A stretch of DNA of 39,429 bases from an uncultured bacterium (lineage in GTDB: Bacteria > Vulcanimicrobiota > CADAWZ01), in assembly GCA_902790465.1 (NCBI GenBank), contig CADASF010000044.1, forward strand, positions 1 through 39,429, read 5' to 3'. Shown here in pieces: positions 24,893 through 33,874 of this stretch. A program made the position numbers and the translations under genes. Below the pieces are notes generated by a model. It was not told the DNA's origin. It was given only the letters and a program-made list of their open reading frames with translations, and searched no databases. Every line of letters starts with the position of its first letter. The first letter of the stretch is position 1.

Positions 24893-26122
24893 CTAAACTT
24901 TTATAAATCCCAATTTCTTCCATTCTATAATGTTAAAAGATTCAATTTCTTGTTCTTCCCACCAACCGTCAAGTTTTCCCCAATCTCTCATCTTATTCAA
25001 AGTATCTTTTGTTTTCTCTGAAAGATGAGTAGGAGTTGAATTCCACAATGGAGTCATTGGAAGTGGCATAAAAAAATGACAGTGAATTCTTGCATCGTAT
25101 TTCTTTATTAAAAGTGTCATTATTTCTATGCTTTCATCAACTTCTTCTTGAGTTTCATCTGGAAATCCAAAAATAAAATCACAATGTGATGTAAATCCTC
25201 TACTCCTTGCTAGAGCAACGGCATTTAACGGAATTTCAATACCGCTAGTCCTACAAGTTCTCTTTAAAACAGGTTTAGAGCCTGATTGAATACCAATAGC
25301 TATTTTCTTATTAGAACAATATTTTTCCAATAAATCCAATGTGCGATCATTTATACATTCTGGTCTTATTTCTGAAGGAAAATATGCTATATCTAAATCC
25401 TTAACTCCACAATCTTTTACAGATTTCAAAAGTTCTTCAATAGCTTCGTAATTTATCTCTCCTGCCCGCATCGACTGATAAGAGAAAGCATTTGGAGAAA
25501 GAAAATATAATCTTTGACCATTGTAATGCTCGGCTTTCTCGATTCCTCTTATCACAGATTTTATAGACCTATGTCGAATAGTTCTTCTAAACAATCTCGG
25601 AGTTTGGCAGAAATGGCAATTATAAAAACAACCTCTTGTTATCTCCATTGGTCCACATAAATTGTGTCTCTTACAGACAGGATAATAATCATCTATATTT
25701 ACAGGCTCTTCATTCTTATCTTCTATTATTTCTCCGTCAGGAAGCTCTCCGCCTTTTTCAATAATATCAACAAAATCAGTTAAAGTTCTCTCACCTTCAC
25801 CAACAAAAACAGTATTAAATCCAAGTGCAAGAGTACCTTCTGGGTCTGCAGTAGCATGAGGTCCTCCTGCAATAAAATAGACATCATTAAATCTACTTTT
25901 TATCTCTTTTATCTCTTCATATACTTTCATCATCTGAAGAGTTGTAAAAGAATAAGCCAAAATCGGTCTTTTGTAAATTTTTTTAAAATCGACTAAAGAA
26001 TCAATAGAATCCAACAAATATATCGGAATATTTTTAGAAGCCTTTTCAACAATTCCCATTAAGAGTGGAAGTGAATATCTATTAAATTGTGTACGCCTAA
26101 ATATAATCGCAGAATTACTCAT
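24893..26122 (-). CDS. B12-binding-type radical SAM protein
   Basis: 409 residues. An N-terminal Rossmann-like part (~1-130) has 'GGPHATADPEG' and 'VFVGEGE', typical of B12-binding radical SAM enzymes, though the D-x-H-x-x-G cobalt-ligand motif is not seen. The radical SAM core follows with Cys165, Cys169 and Cys172 in 'GCFYNCHFCQTPR'. These ligate the [4Fe-4S] cluster that cleaves S-adenosylmethionine. The 'EITRGC..NCHFCQTPR' wording resembles the archaeal MJ_1487-type family, whose substrate is unknown. The start overlaps the upstream stop by 4 nt, so it is translationally coupled to the S41 protease; the Clp-like gene follows 24 nt later. Confidence 0.85.
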   Translation of the reverse strand: MSNSAIIFRRTQFNRYSLPLLMGIVEKASKNIPIYLLDSIDSLVDFKKIYKRPILAYSFTTLQMMKVYEEIKEIKSRFNDVYFIAGGPHATADPEGTLALGFNTVFVGEGERTLTDFVDIIEKGGELPDGEIIEDKNEEPVNIDDYYPVCKRHNLCGPMEITRGCFYNCHFCQTPRLFRRTIRHRSIKSVIRGIEKAEHYNGQRLYFLSPNAFSYQSMRAGEINYEAIEELLKSVKDCGVKDLDIAYFPSEIRPECINDRTLDLLEKYCSNKKIAIGIQSGSKPVLKRTCRTSGIEIPLNAVALARSRGFTSHCDFIFGFPDETQEEVDESIEIMTLLIKKYDARIHCHFFMPLPMTPLWNSTPTHLSEKTKDTLNKMRDWGKLDGWWEEQEIESFNIIEWKKLGFIKV

Positions 26123-27495
26123 TTTGTTTTCGTTCTCAGTATTTCTTCAGCTTTTTGCATAACAACATTAGTTTCTAAAGTTATGTTGGCAGAAGAAGTA
26201 TCACTTTCAACAATGACATCTGGTTTTAAACCAATTTTATCTATATCTCTTCCAGAAGGAGTACAATAATGTGCAACAGTTACTTTAAAAGCAGAACCGT
26301 CTCTCAAAGGCAAAAGTTGCTGAATAGAACCTTTTCCAAAACTATTTTCTCCAACAATAACAGCTCTCTTATAATCTTGAAAAGCCCCTGCTGTCAATTC
26401 AGAAGCACTTGCAGAATATTTATTTACCAAAATTACAACAGGCAAATCAGAAGAATGCTTGCCAGAATACTGTTTAGGGGTCGTATTTCCATATTTATTT
26501 TTGACAGCCATAATTGGCTTATCTTTTCCAATAAATATTCCAGAAATTTCAATAGCTGAAGTAACATAACCTCCACCATTATTTCTGAGATCAATTATAA
26601 GACCCTTTATATTTTGTTTAGTCAATTCATCAAGTGCTTTTATAAACGAAGAAGTAGTATTTCTTCCAAAACTTCTTATCCTTATATAACCAATATCTCT
26701 AAATACAACTTTTGAAGATATTGGTTGAGCAACTATCAAATCTCTCACTATTTTATATTTGCGAAGTCCAAAAATTCCCTTTCTTTTTATAGAAAGCTCT
26801 ACAACAGTTCCTTTTGGTCCTCTCAATTTAGATGTACATACATCTAAATCCATTCCCTTTGTAGGAACTCCATCAATCTCAACAATCATATCCCCAGATT
26901 TTAACCCCTGTACCCAAGAAGGAGTTCCCTCAATAGGCTCTATGATAGTTAACATATTGTCATTTGATTTATCGAGTTCAAGATAAATCCCTATTCCACC
27001 AAAATTTGCTGCTTGAAGTGATTCCATCATTGAAGAATATTCTTCTGGTGTCAAAAACGATGAATAAGGATCACCTGTTCCATGAAACAGTCCTGAAATA
27101 CAGCAATATCGTATCAAATTCTTAGGAATCTTTGTGTCTAATTTAATAACCTTTTCATATATATCTGAAGGTTTATCAAACTCTTCACCTTCAAAAAAAT
27201 ATCTTTCTCCAGATGCCTCACAAAGAGATTTTAACTCATCAGAAACAGCTTTTGCCAAACCTTTTTCTGTTACAGAACCATAAAACTGATGTAATATTAT
27301 TTTTGTTATCCTATAAAAAATCTCATCATCTGGATTAAATCCTATATCTTTTTTTGATTCCACTATCTTTTTATAATCAGGATGAACTTCTTTATTTTCT
27401 TTAGTCTCCTTATCTGAATCCAATGAATCAGCAAAAACCAAAGCAAAAGAAAAACAGCACAAAAATAAGAATATTAAAAATAAATACTTTTTCAA
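26119..27495 (-). CDS. ctpA: Carboxy-terminal processing protease (S41)
   Basis: 458 residues from a TTG start with GGAG ~10 nt upstream. Sec signal peptide at 1-22 (ends 'LVFA'). PDZ domain ~160-250 ('GIGIYLELD', 'GLKSGDMIVEIDG'). The S41 core ~260-430 has 'YIRIRSFG', 'GLIIDLRNNGGG' and the Ser/Lys dyad: Ser363 in 'NKYSASASE' and Lys388 in 'GENSFGKGSIQQ', 25 residues apart as in E. coli Tsp. These periplasmic enzymes trim C-termini of envelope proteins. Sits between the small OB-like gene (17 nt) and the radical SAM gene (4-nt overlap). Confidence 0.92.
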   Translation of the reverse strand: MKKYLFLIFLFLCCFSFALVFADSLDSDKETKENKEVHPDYKKIVESKKDIGFNPDDEIFYRITKIILHQFYGSVTEKGLAKAVSDELKSLCEASGERYFFEGEEFDKPSDIYEKVIKLDTKIPKNLIRYCCISGLFHGTGDPYSSFLTPEEYSSMMESLQAANFGGIGIYLELDKSNDNMLTIIEPIEGTPSWVQGLKSGDMIVEIDGVPTKGMDLDVCTSKLRGPKGTVVELSIKRKGIFGLRKYKIVRDLIVAQPISSKVVFRDIGYIRIRSFGRNTTSSFIKALDELTKQNIKGLIIDLRNNGGGYVTSAIEISGIFIGKDKPIMAVKNKYGNTTPKQYSGKHSSDLPVVILVNKYSASASELTAGAFQDYKRAVIVGENSFGKGSIQQLLPLRDGSAFKVTVAHYCTPSGRDIDKIGLKPDVIVESDTSSANITLETNVVMQKAEEILRTKTK

Positions 27496-27511
27496 AATAG
27501 ATCACTCCATT

Positions 27512-27727
27512 TTACATTTTTTTGTATTTTTTGACCTCAAAAATAGGTCCATTCATTCCAATACCCATAACATTACGAAGTTCTTTTCCTTCAATAGTGG
27601 CTTTGTCCCCTTGTGTATAAAGTGAACTATCTCCACCCTTCAATCTATATGAAGTGCCATCTTCAGATTTCAATGTCCAAACACCACCATCTAAATCAAC
27701 TTTTTCAATAATTCCAGTAATTTTCAT
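27512..27727 (-). CDS. Small beta-rich OB-like protein
   Basis: 71 residues, no signal peptide. The pattern 'GIIEKVDLDGGVWTLKSEDG', then Y-R-L-K, a G-D-K-A-x-I-E-G step and a final strand fits a five-stranded OB-type barrel that would bind a small ligand or peptide, but the family is not one I can name. GAGGA stands before the ATG, and the gene begins 2 nt after the subtilase stop, so it is surely co-transcribed. It is probably cytoplasmic, between two exported proteases, so its link to them is unclear. Confidence 0.7.
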   Translation of the reverse strand: MKITGIIEKVDLDGGVWTLKSEDGTSYRLKGGDSSLYTQGDKATIEGKELRNVMGIGMNGPIFEVKKYKKM

Positions 27728-27729
27728 GA

Positions 27730-29541
27730 TTAATCCTCACAAGGTACATTATTTATATAAATATAAGACAAAATAAAACATATTACGGCTCCGAGTAAAA
27801 GCCATAAATTAGAAACAATAGCAAATGAACTAAAAATAGAAATAACAAATTTTCCATTAATAAGACTTGACAACATAGAAGCTCCCATTCCAATACAAAT
27901 ACCAGAAGATAACCTTCTCAAAAATTTAAATGGAAGAGAAATAATCATTAAAACAAATGGTATAAATGCACTAAAAAATACTGGCTCAACAAAATTAGAA
28001 TTTCCCCAAAGTATATATCCCCAAGAACAAACTCCACAAGAAGCCAATTTTACAAAGATATTACTTGAATTTCCGATAAATGGAATAAAGAACAAGCCAC
28101 AAGCACCAATCAACATACCAAGTGTAAATGAAATCGAACCAACAAATTTATTTATATAAGATCTCTTTCCTAAAAATTTCTTAATCAAAAATGCAACTAC
28201 AAAAGAAATAATCAATGACAGCAAATTCCCCAAAAATCCTTTTTTGCCTTTTTTCATATCTGAGTATGCTTCATTATTAAATCCTTTTGCCATTTTTACA
28301 GCCTTTTCAGCATCGACAATTCCTGCTCCATATCCTTCTTCAAGTTTTAATCCTTTTTTATAAGCACTGTCTTTTAAAATTTTTACAACTTTATCAGGAT
28401 GTGTAACACCTGTTGACATCACAAGTGCAACAACTCCTGCCACATGAGGAGAAGCCATCGAAGTTCCCTGATAAAGAGGATAACCACTTTTTGAAGGGTC
28501 TCCTTCCAAAATAGTATTTTGCATGATTCCATCTGGCTTTCCGTCATTATTTTGATCAACAGACATATCACCGCCTGGAGCAGCAATATCTATTGTTTTT
28601 CCTCTAGTTGAATAAGGGGCTAACTGATTGTCATATCTTATTGATGAAACAGAAAGACAATACTTATAACCTGCAGGATAATTTGGAACTGTACCTTTAT
28701 CATTTCCTGCTGCACATACAACAACACAACCTTTGTCATGTGCATATTTACAGGCATTCTCTAATATTCTGCTTCCATATTTTCCACCCAAACTACAATT
28801 TATTACCTTTGCACCATTTTTAGCAGCATATTTTATTCCCTCTGCTATGTCTGCAAGGCTACCAAATCCCTCATTATCTAAAACTTTTACAGGCATTATT
28901 TTAGCATTAAAAGCAATTCCAGCAACACCTTTTCCGTTGTTTGTTGACTGTGCTATAGTGCCAGCAACATGTGTTCCATGTCCATTGTCATCACAAGCAT
29001 GTTCATTATTTGCTATAAAATTGTAAGGAGAAACAAAAATTGTCTTATTTAAATCTTCTACTTTTTTAAATTTGTCATAATCTTTATAAGCTACTCCACT
29101 ATCAACGACTGCAACAATTATATTTTTGCCTGTTGAATGTCTCCAAGCCTTTTCCATATTTATTTTTTGAAAATTCCACTGATATTTGTACATTGGATCA
29201 TTAGGAGAATCTGCAAATGCCCTGTAAATATAGTTAGGTTCTATATTTTTTACAAAAGATTTTTTATTCAATTCATTTATAGCCGAATTGACATCAATAT
29301 CATTTAATTTTACAACTGCAATGTCAGCAGATTCATTTATATTCTCTATTTTGAATCTTTTATCTTTTGACAAAGAATTTAACATCTGTACAGAAGAATT
29401 ATTTTTTTCAAACTCAATAACAACTTCATCAGAGACAAAATCTCCCTGAGCAGAATATGGCTTTTTAACATCATCTGCAAAAACAGAAGTTATACAAACA
29501 CAAAAAATAATAAAAAAGAGGCAAAAAGCATTTTTTTTCAT
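27730..29541 (-). CDS. Subtilisin-family (S8) serine protease with polytopic membrane tail
   Basis: 603 residues. Signal peptide 1-22; propeptide (~30-108) of the I9-like kind. Catalytic domain ~115-415 with Asp147 ('VAVVDSGVA'), His188 ('DDNGHGTHVAG'), Asn280 ('AAGND') and Ser361 ('QGTSMASPHVAG'). All catalytic residues are present. After ~430 there are about five hydrophobic helices, so the enzyme is anchored with its catalytic domain outside the cytoplasm. Most S8 enzymes are secreted or carry one anchor helix; the multi-helix tail is unusual. First gene of the run to 22442, with GGGGA 6 nt upstream of the ATG. Targets unknown; adjacency to the S41 protease suggests stepwise processing of envelope proteins (inference). 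Confidence 0.92.
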   Translation of the reverse strand: MKKNAFCLFFIIFCVCITSVFADDVKKPYSAQGDFVSDEVVIEFEKNNSSVQMLNSLSKDKRFKIENINESADIAVVKLNDIDVNSAINELNKKSFVKNIEPNYIYRAFADSPNDPMYKYQWNFQKINMEKAWRHSTGKNIIVAVVDSGVAYKDYDKFKKVEDLNKTIFVSPYNFIANNEHACDDNGHGTHVAGTIAQSTNNGKGVAGIAFNAKIMPVKVLDNEGFGSLADIAEGIKYAAKNGAKVINCSLGGKYGSRILENACKYAHDKGCVVVCAAGNDKGTVPNYPAGYKYCLSVSSIRYDNQLAPYSTRGKTIDIAAPGGDMSVDQNNDGKPDGIMQNTILEGDPSKSGYPLYQGTSMASPHVAGVVALVMSTGVTHPDKVVKILKDSAYKKGLKLEEGYGAGIVDAEKAVKMAKGFNNEAYSDMKKGKKGFLGNLLSLIISFVVAFLIKKFLGKRSYINKFVGSISFTLGMLIGACGLFFIPFIGNSSNIFVKLASCGVCSWGYILWGNSNFVEPVFFSAFIPFVLMIISLPFKFLRRLSSGICIGMGASMLSSLINGKFVISIFSSFAIVSNLWLLLGAVICFILSYIYINNVPCED

Positions 29542-29703
29542 ATGAGTTCCCCTTAAAATATTAGCAAAAATTGCAAATAATTAAATATATATTAATATTA
29601 TATTTTATATTTTAAAAAACAGTCCTTTAAAAAGGAAAAAGGATATTAGAAAAAAACGAAAAATATTTTCTAGCTGAAAACAAAAAAAAATTGGAGAAAT
29701 AAA

Positions 29704-30840
29704 TTGAGTAAAAAAATATTTTCAATAATATCTATATTTATTCTTTTAATATCTTTAACAGAAATATCTTTTGCAAAACCATTATCTAAAAAAGAGCAAA
29801 AAACATATAACAAAGCTCTAAAATTCGAACATAAAAACAATTATAAATCTGCTTTAAATGAATATAACAAAATATTAAAAACAAACCCTACATCTTCAGA
29901 AACACTCGACAGAATTTCATATATACAAATGAAAAACAATGATAGAAAAAAAGCAGAAGAGACAGCAAAAAAAGCTATAAAAGCTGGTGGTAAATGTCCA
30001 ATTTCTAAAAATATAATAGGAATGATGCATGAAAAAAATAATAACTTGGGATATGCAGAAAAATATTATCTAAGAGCTTTGAAAGATGACAACAAATATG
30101 CAAGTGCATATAATAATTTGGGAAATATTGCGTTAAAAAAAGGAATGGTAAAAAAAGCCTCATCATATTATGAACAAGCAATAGCAAATGATCCCAAAAA
30201 TCCACTGTTTTTTAATAATTTAGGATATGCAATGGAATTAAATGGAGAAATAGCAGATGCTCTTGAATACTATCAAAAAGCCGATAAAATAGGTGATCCA
30301 AGTGGATTAGCGAAAAAAAATATTGAAAGAATAGAATTTAAAAATAAAGATAAAAATTTGACAAAAAAAGAACTTAATATTATAAAAAGTATATGTAAAA
30401 GCAAATTTCCCATAACTTTCCATGTAACAGAAGTTTTAAATGATCCCAAAAATGGAAATGCTGGAGTTTGGGAGGCTTCATCAGCTCCAAATCAAAGATT
30501 TATTATAAAACAACTTCCAAAAGACAATGCTTTTACCGAGATGATTTTTTCACAGATGGTTTTCGAACATAAAAAAGAATTACTGTCAATGCTTGAAAAA
30601 TTTTCAAGAACAACACAATCAGAAATTATAGGTCAAGGTTATGTAAATGTAGGAACTAAGAGAATTATGTATTTATCAACAGATTCTTATGACAAAAACA
30701 TACCACTTGAAACAATGTATTGTTTGGTATCGAAAGAATCACCAAATAGAAATGCAATAATAGTGATAACTGCAAACAAGGGATTTTTCAAATCAGATGT
30801 TGCTAAAACATTTATAAAAACAGCATATAAAGGATTATAA
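29704..30840 (+). CDS. Exported TPR-repeat protein
   Basis: 378 residues from a TTG start with GGAG 8 nt upstream. Signal peptide 1-24 ending 'ISFA'. Five or so tetratricopeptide repeats at ~30-205, with signatures such as 'ASAYNNLGNIALKKG' and 'PLFFNNLGYAMELNG'. The C-terminal ~150 residues ('FIIKQLPKDNAFTEMIFSQ', 'IVITANKGFF') are a mixed alpha/beta domain I do not recognise. TPRs form docking platforms, so it probably scaffolds a periplasmic complex. The divergent upstream gene is the subtilase; the small membrane protein starts 7 nt downstream. Confidence 0.82.
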   Translation: MSKKIFSIISIFILLISLTEISFAKPLSKKEQKTYNKALKFEHKNNYKSALNEYNKILKTNPTSSETLDRISYIQMKNNDRKKAEETAKKAIKAGGKCPISKNIIGMMHEKNNNLGYAEKYYLRALKDDNKYASAYNNLGNIALKKGMVKKASSYYEQAIANDPKNPLFFNNLGYAMELNGEIADALEYYQKADKIGDPSGLAKKNIERIEFKNKDKNLTKKELNIIKSICKSKFPITFHVTEVLNDPKNGNAGVWEASSAPNQRFIIKQLPKDNAFTEMIFSQMVFEHKKELLSMLEKFSRTTQSEIIGQGYVNVGTKRIMYLSTDSYDKNIPLETMYCLVSKESPNRNAIIVITANKGFFKSDVAKTFIKTAYKGL

Positions 30841-30847
30841 ACTAAAA

Positions 30848-31420
30848 ATGGAAAATAAAAAAAAAACAAAGTTACCAATAAAAGAGGGAACTATTAGAAA
30901 ACTAAAAGAAGAGAATAAAATTGATATTATTGAAGATACAAATGACAATTTTATTTTTAAAAGAAATTCTTCAAATGTTATAGCTAATTCTTTTTTTCCT
31001 TTAATACCCATTACTTTCTTACTTGTACACTTTTTTGGAGATGCTCAAAGTAAATATTCATTTAGGCATATCATACTTACAAATAAATTTGATATATTTT
31101 CTATAATTTGCGAAGTTATTACAATCGTTATGATCTTATTGATGTGTTATTTTTTATTTATTTCGATAAAAAATGATATGGAAACAAAAGTTCAGGTCAA
31201 TCATGATGAACTCACGATTAAAGAAAAAATTTTATTTATACCAATTAAAGAAAAAAAATTTAAACGAAAAGAATTAAAAATTGAAACTATCGAAATTGAA
31301 GAAAAATATTTTAGTATCATATTCAAACAAGAAAAAATTTCTTTTAAAAAGACATTAAATTTTATGTTATCTAAGAGAGAAGCTAATTATCTTGTTAATA
31401 AAATTAACTCTTTATGTTAG
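30848..31420 (+). CDS. Small two-helix membrane protein with a PH-like domain
   Basis: 190 residues. A basic, cytoplasmic N-terminus, two membrane helices (~44-65 and ~85-108), then a C-terminal region of short strands ('VQVNHDELTIKEKILFI', 'IETIEIEEKYFSIIFKQEK') ending in a helix. That matches the pattern of bacterial PH-like domains on membrane hairpins, but I cannot name a family. No strong ribosome-binding site; it starts 7 nt after the TPR gene and is likely translated by coupling. Its stop overlaps the convergent tonB-like stop by 4 bp. Confidence 0.65.
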   Translation: MENKKKTKLPIKEGTIRKLKEENKIDIIEDTNDNFIFKRNSSNVIANSFFPLIPITFLLVHFFGDAQSKYSFRHIILTNKFDIFSIICEVITIVMILLMCYFLFISIKNDMETKVQVNHDELTIKEKILFIPIKEKKFKRKELKIETIEIEEKYFSIIFKQEKISFKKTLNFMLSKREANYLVNKINSLC

Positions 31421-32430
31421 TTTTTAGGTATCTCTACAGTATTTACTTTTCTAATATTGTCAACTTTTTTTAACTGAATAGTATTTTTATGCTGTTCAGT
31501 TTTTTTGTTTTCTTTTTGCTCTTTACCTGAAGCAAATATCAAAATAGGAAGATATTTTTTTTCATTAGAAAAAGTCATCAAACTAACAAGACTTGAAATA
31601 GCATTATCAACTTGTTCACTTCCTGATTTTGAAATAAATTTAATATCTTTTGGATTTCCTGAATCAGAAACTTTAAATGAAACTAGAACAAAAACAATTC
31701 TTTTTAAATCCTGTTTAGATAATTTTGAATTATTTTCTTCATAAGTTTGAATAGCTTGTTTTCTAGTAATTTCTTCACTTAATGCAGGTAATATTGATAA
31801 CTTGCCCTCATTAGAAAGAGATTCAACATCTGGAATAATCAAATTATCATCTTGTTCATCATATTCATCTTGTTGACTTTCTATCTGTGAAATCTCGTTA
31901 AACGGTTCTGTCTGTTGTTCATTACCTGTCAAAATTTCAACATTTGGATTTAAATCTTCTTGCTTTTCTTTTAAATCATCTTTTTTAAATTCTGTATTTG
32001 TCTTAGGAATATTTGAAGTATATTTTTTCTCATCTTTTGTTGGAAGATATTTTTTTCTAAGCTCTTCCCTATATTTTGCAGAGTCAAAAGAAGATTTTTT
32101 TTCTGCAAAAACTCTCTTTTTTTCTTTCTTTTTATAAACACCTGATCTAATATTTTGTTTAGGCTTCGATGTTGTAACTTTTCTTACAGTAGAAGCAACT
32201 TTTGATTTAGATATTTTCTTAGGAGTTGATTTAGATGTATTATTTGTCTGAACTTTTTTATTACTTTTCTTTACAGCGTAAGAAACTTTAAAATTAAAAT
32301 CAGAATTGTTGTTTAATTTTTTCCCCTGATTTTTATACAGTCCAAACACAAAAGAAAAAACAATTATGTGAATTATAAGAGATATGATAAAAGTAAAAAT
32401 AAATGTGTTATCTTTTTTATCGTTTTTCAT
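31417..32430 (-). CDS. TonB/TolA-like envelope-spanning protein
   Basis: 337 residues. One N-terminal membrane helix (~10-31) with a short basic cytoplasmic end. A long Lys/Ser/Thr- then Glu/Gln-rich linker (~35-240). A C-terminal domain (~243-300) reads 'IVFVLVSFKVSDSGNPKDI', then 'SKSGSEQVDNAISSL', the TonB-C pattern. TonB and TolA transmit motor energy to outer-membrane partners. A lone gene here; ExbB/ExbD are not adjacent. The ZorA/B-like pair 9 kb away is not an obvious partner. Convergent with the small membrane protein. GGGA is 9 nt upstream of the ATG. Confidence 0.78.
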   Translation of the reverse strand: MKNDKKDNTFIFTFIISLIIHIIVFSFVFGLYKNQGKKLNNNSDFNFKVSYAVKKSNKKVQTNNTSKSTPKKISKSKVASTVRKVTTSKPKQNIRSGVYKKKEKKRVFAEKKSSFDSAKYREELRKKYLPTKDEKKYTSNIPKTNTEFKKDDLKEKQEDLNPNVEILTGNEQQTEPFNEISQIESQQDEYDEQDDNLIIPDVESLSNEGKLSILPALSEEITRKQAIQTYEENNSKLSKQDLKRIVFVLVSFKVSDSGNPKDIKFISKSGSEQVDNAISSLVSLMTFSNEKKYLPILIFASGKEQKENKKTEQHKNTIQLKKVDNIRKVNTVEIPKN

Positions 32431-32477
32431 AAATCAAAATCCCATTTCTTATTTTTTTATACAGACGAATCTCGAAA

Positions 32478-32508
32478 AATATTATTTCTATTATTTTGAA
32501 ATAATATT
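32478..32508. repeat. Inverted repeat in a divergent promoter region
   Basis: AATATTATTTC (32478-32488) and its perfect complement (32498-32508) with a 9-nt spacer lie between the divergent tonB-like and phosphoesterase genes. It could be an operator. Sequence is nearly pure A/T, so a chance palindrome is possible. TGATAAAAT at 32553-32561 may be an extended -10 for the plus-strand gene. Confidence 0.35.
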
Positions 32509-32599
32509 ATAAAAAAGTTAACAAAAATTAAATATCAAATTTTTAAAATTTGTGATAAAATAAACAAAAATTTTAGATATAATTTTAAAGAGGCAAAAA

Positions 32600-33655
32600 A
32601 TGAACTCTATAAATCCAAGTTTCACATCAAATTATACATCATATACCATAAATCAATCAAGTAGCCAAAGAACTGAGCAAACAAGTACAAGTTCTGTATC
32701 AAGCGATTCATTTACTCCAAGTTCAAAATCACTTGATGATGATTTTGCCAAGGCAGATCAGCTAAAACAAGCCTCTGCTACATCAAAAGTCGGTGAAAAA
32801 TCAACATCTGATCCAATAACACTTACAATTATAAGCACAAATGATATGCATGGTCAATATCAACTTATGCCAAAAGTTGCTGGTGTCATAGACGCATTGA
32901 GAGAACGCTATCCAGATGCAATAGTAGTAGATGGAGGTGATTCCACTTATAATCCTCCATTCAGTGAAGTAAATGAATTTGGTCCAATAACAGATGTACT
33001 AAATGAGATGAAATATGATGTGATAACACTTGGAAACCATGAATTTCAATATGGCAAAGAATCAACATCAAAAGATTTTGCTTTAAAATTAGATGCTGAT
33101 GTTGTTTCAGCAAATGTCCATGACAAGAGTTTAAAAGATAATTTAGATGGTGTAAAACCTTATGTCGTAAAAGATGTAAATGGATTAAAAGTTGCATTCG
33201 TAGGTTTAGTAAAGCCAAAAATGCACACAAAAGCTCATCCAAATGTCGGTAAAGACCTCGTAAAAGAAAGCACAATAGAAGCAATGCAAAGACTAATGCC
33301 AGAAATTAAGAAAGAGGCAGATGTCGTAATTGCTCTAACACATCAAGGACTTGGTGATGATGAGAGAATGGCAAGCCACATCAAAGACATAAGTCTTGTT
33401 TTAGCAGCCCATGATCATGTATCAACAAGCAAGCCAATAGTTGTCGGTAACTACCCATCAAAAACATATATAGTCGAAAATGGTTCACATTGTAAAATGG
33501 TTGGTCTTTCACAACTAACAATAGCCCCAGAGACTCACAAAGTTCTTGACTTCAAATTCAAACAATATCCAGTTGAAACTTATGGAGTAAAGCCAAATCA
33601 AAATGTTGCAAAAATCATAAATGACTATGAACCTGTCGATCCACATCACAGATAA
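32600..33655 (+). CDS. 5'-nucleotidase/UshA-type metallophosphoesterase
   Basis: 351 residues. All calcineurin-type metal motifs are visible: 'STNDMHG' (81-84), G-G-D (112-114), G-N-H-E (145-148), His248 ('ALTHQG') and 'AAHDH' (269-273). These bind two metal ions and hydrolyse phosphoesters. The C-terminal substrate-binding domain of full-length 5'-nucleotidases is absent; the protein ends soon after the catalytic fold. Residues 1-70 are Ser/Thr/Gln-rich, without a signal peptide, though relatives are usually periplasmic. AGAGG is 6 nt before the ATG. Alone, with a strong terminator at 33671. Confidence 0.9.
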   Translation: MNSINPSFTSNYTSYTINQSSSQRTEQTSTSSVSSDSFTPSSKSLDDDFAKADQLKQASATSKVGEKSTSDPITLTIISTNDMHGQYQLMPKVAGVIDALRERYPDAIVVDGGDSTYNPPFSEVNEFGPITDVLNEMKYDVITLGNHEFQYGKESTSKDFALKLDADVVSANVHDKSLKDNLDGVKPYVVKDVNGLKVAFVGLVKPKMHTKAHPNVGKDLVKESTIEAMQRLMPEIKKEADVVIALTHQGLGDDERMASHIKDISLVLAAHDHVSTSKPIVVGNYPSKTYIVENGSHCKMVGLSQLTIAPETHKVLDFKFKQYPVETYGVKPNQNVAKIINDYEPVDPHHR

Positions 33656-33670
33656 TTAAAAAATGATTAA

Positions 33671-33708
33671 AAATCCTGCAGACAATATAATCTGCAGGAT
33701 TTTTTTTA
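33671..33708 (+). terminator. Rho-independent terminator of the phosphoesterase gene
   Basis: AAATCCTGCAGA (33671-33682) pairs perfectly with TCTGCAGGATTT (33691-33702) over an 8-nt loop, followed by a T-run. Confidence 0.9.
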
Positions 33709-33782
33709 TTTTTATAAAATTATATTATTTTTAAAAAATTCAAACAATATTTAGAATGTTAGGACATGTTAGTAAAGTCCCT

Positions 33783-33820
33783 AAAATCATAAATATTATG
33801 ACAAATATATTTATGATTTT
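33783..33820. repeat. 14-bp perfect inverted repeat upstream of glutamine synthetase
   Basis: AAAATCATAAATAT (33783-33796) is exactly complementary to 33807-33820, with a 10-nt spacer. It lies 55 bp upstream of the start. It may be a regulator site or a 5'-leader hairpin. Confidence 0.45.
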
Positions 33821-33874
33821 TGCAACATAAATAAGAAAAAAACTAAAAAAACTATAGAAATGAAGGATAAAATT

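Noticed and set aside
33783-33820. Riboswitch upstream of glutamine synthetase
   Set aside because: A single A/T-rich stem without any conserved glutamine-riboswitch core; only an inverted repeat can be claimed.
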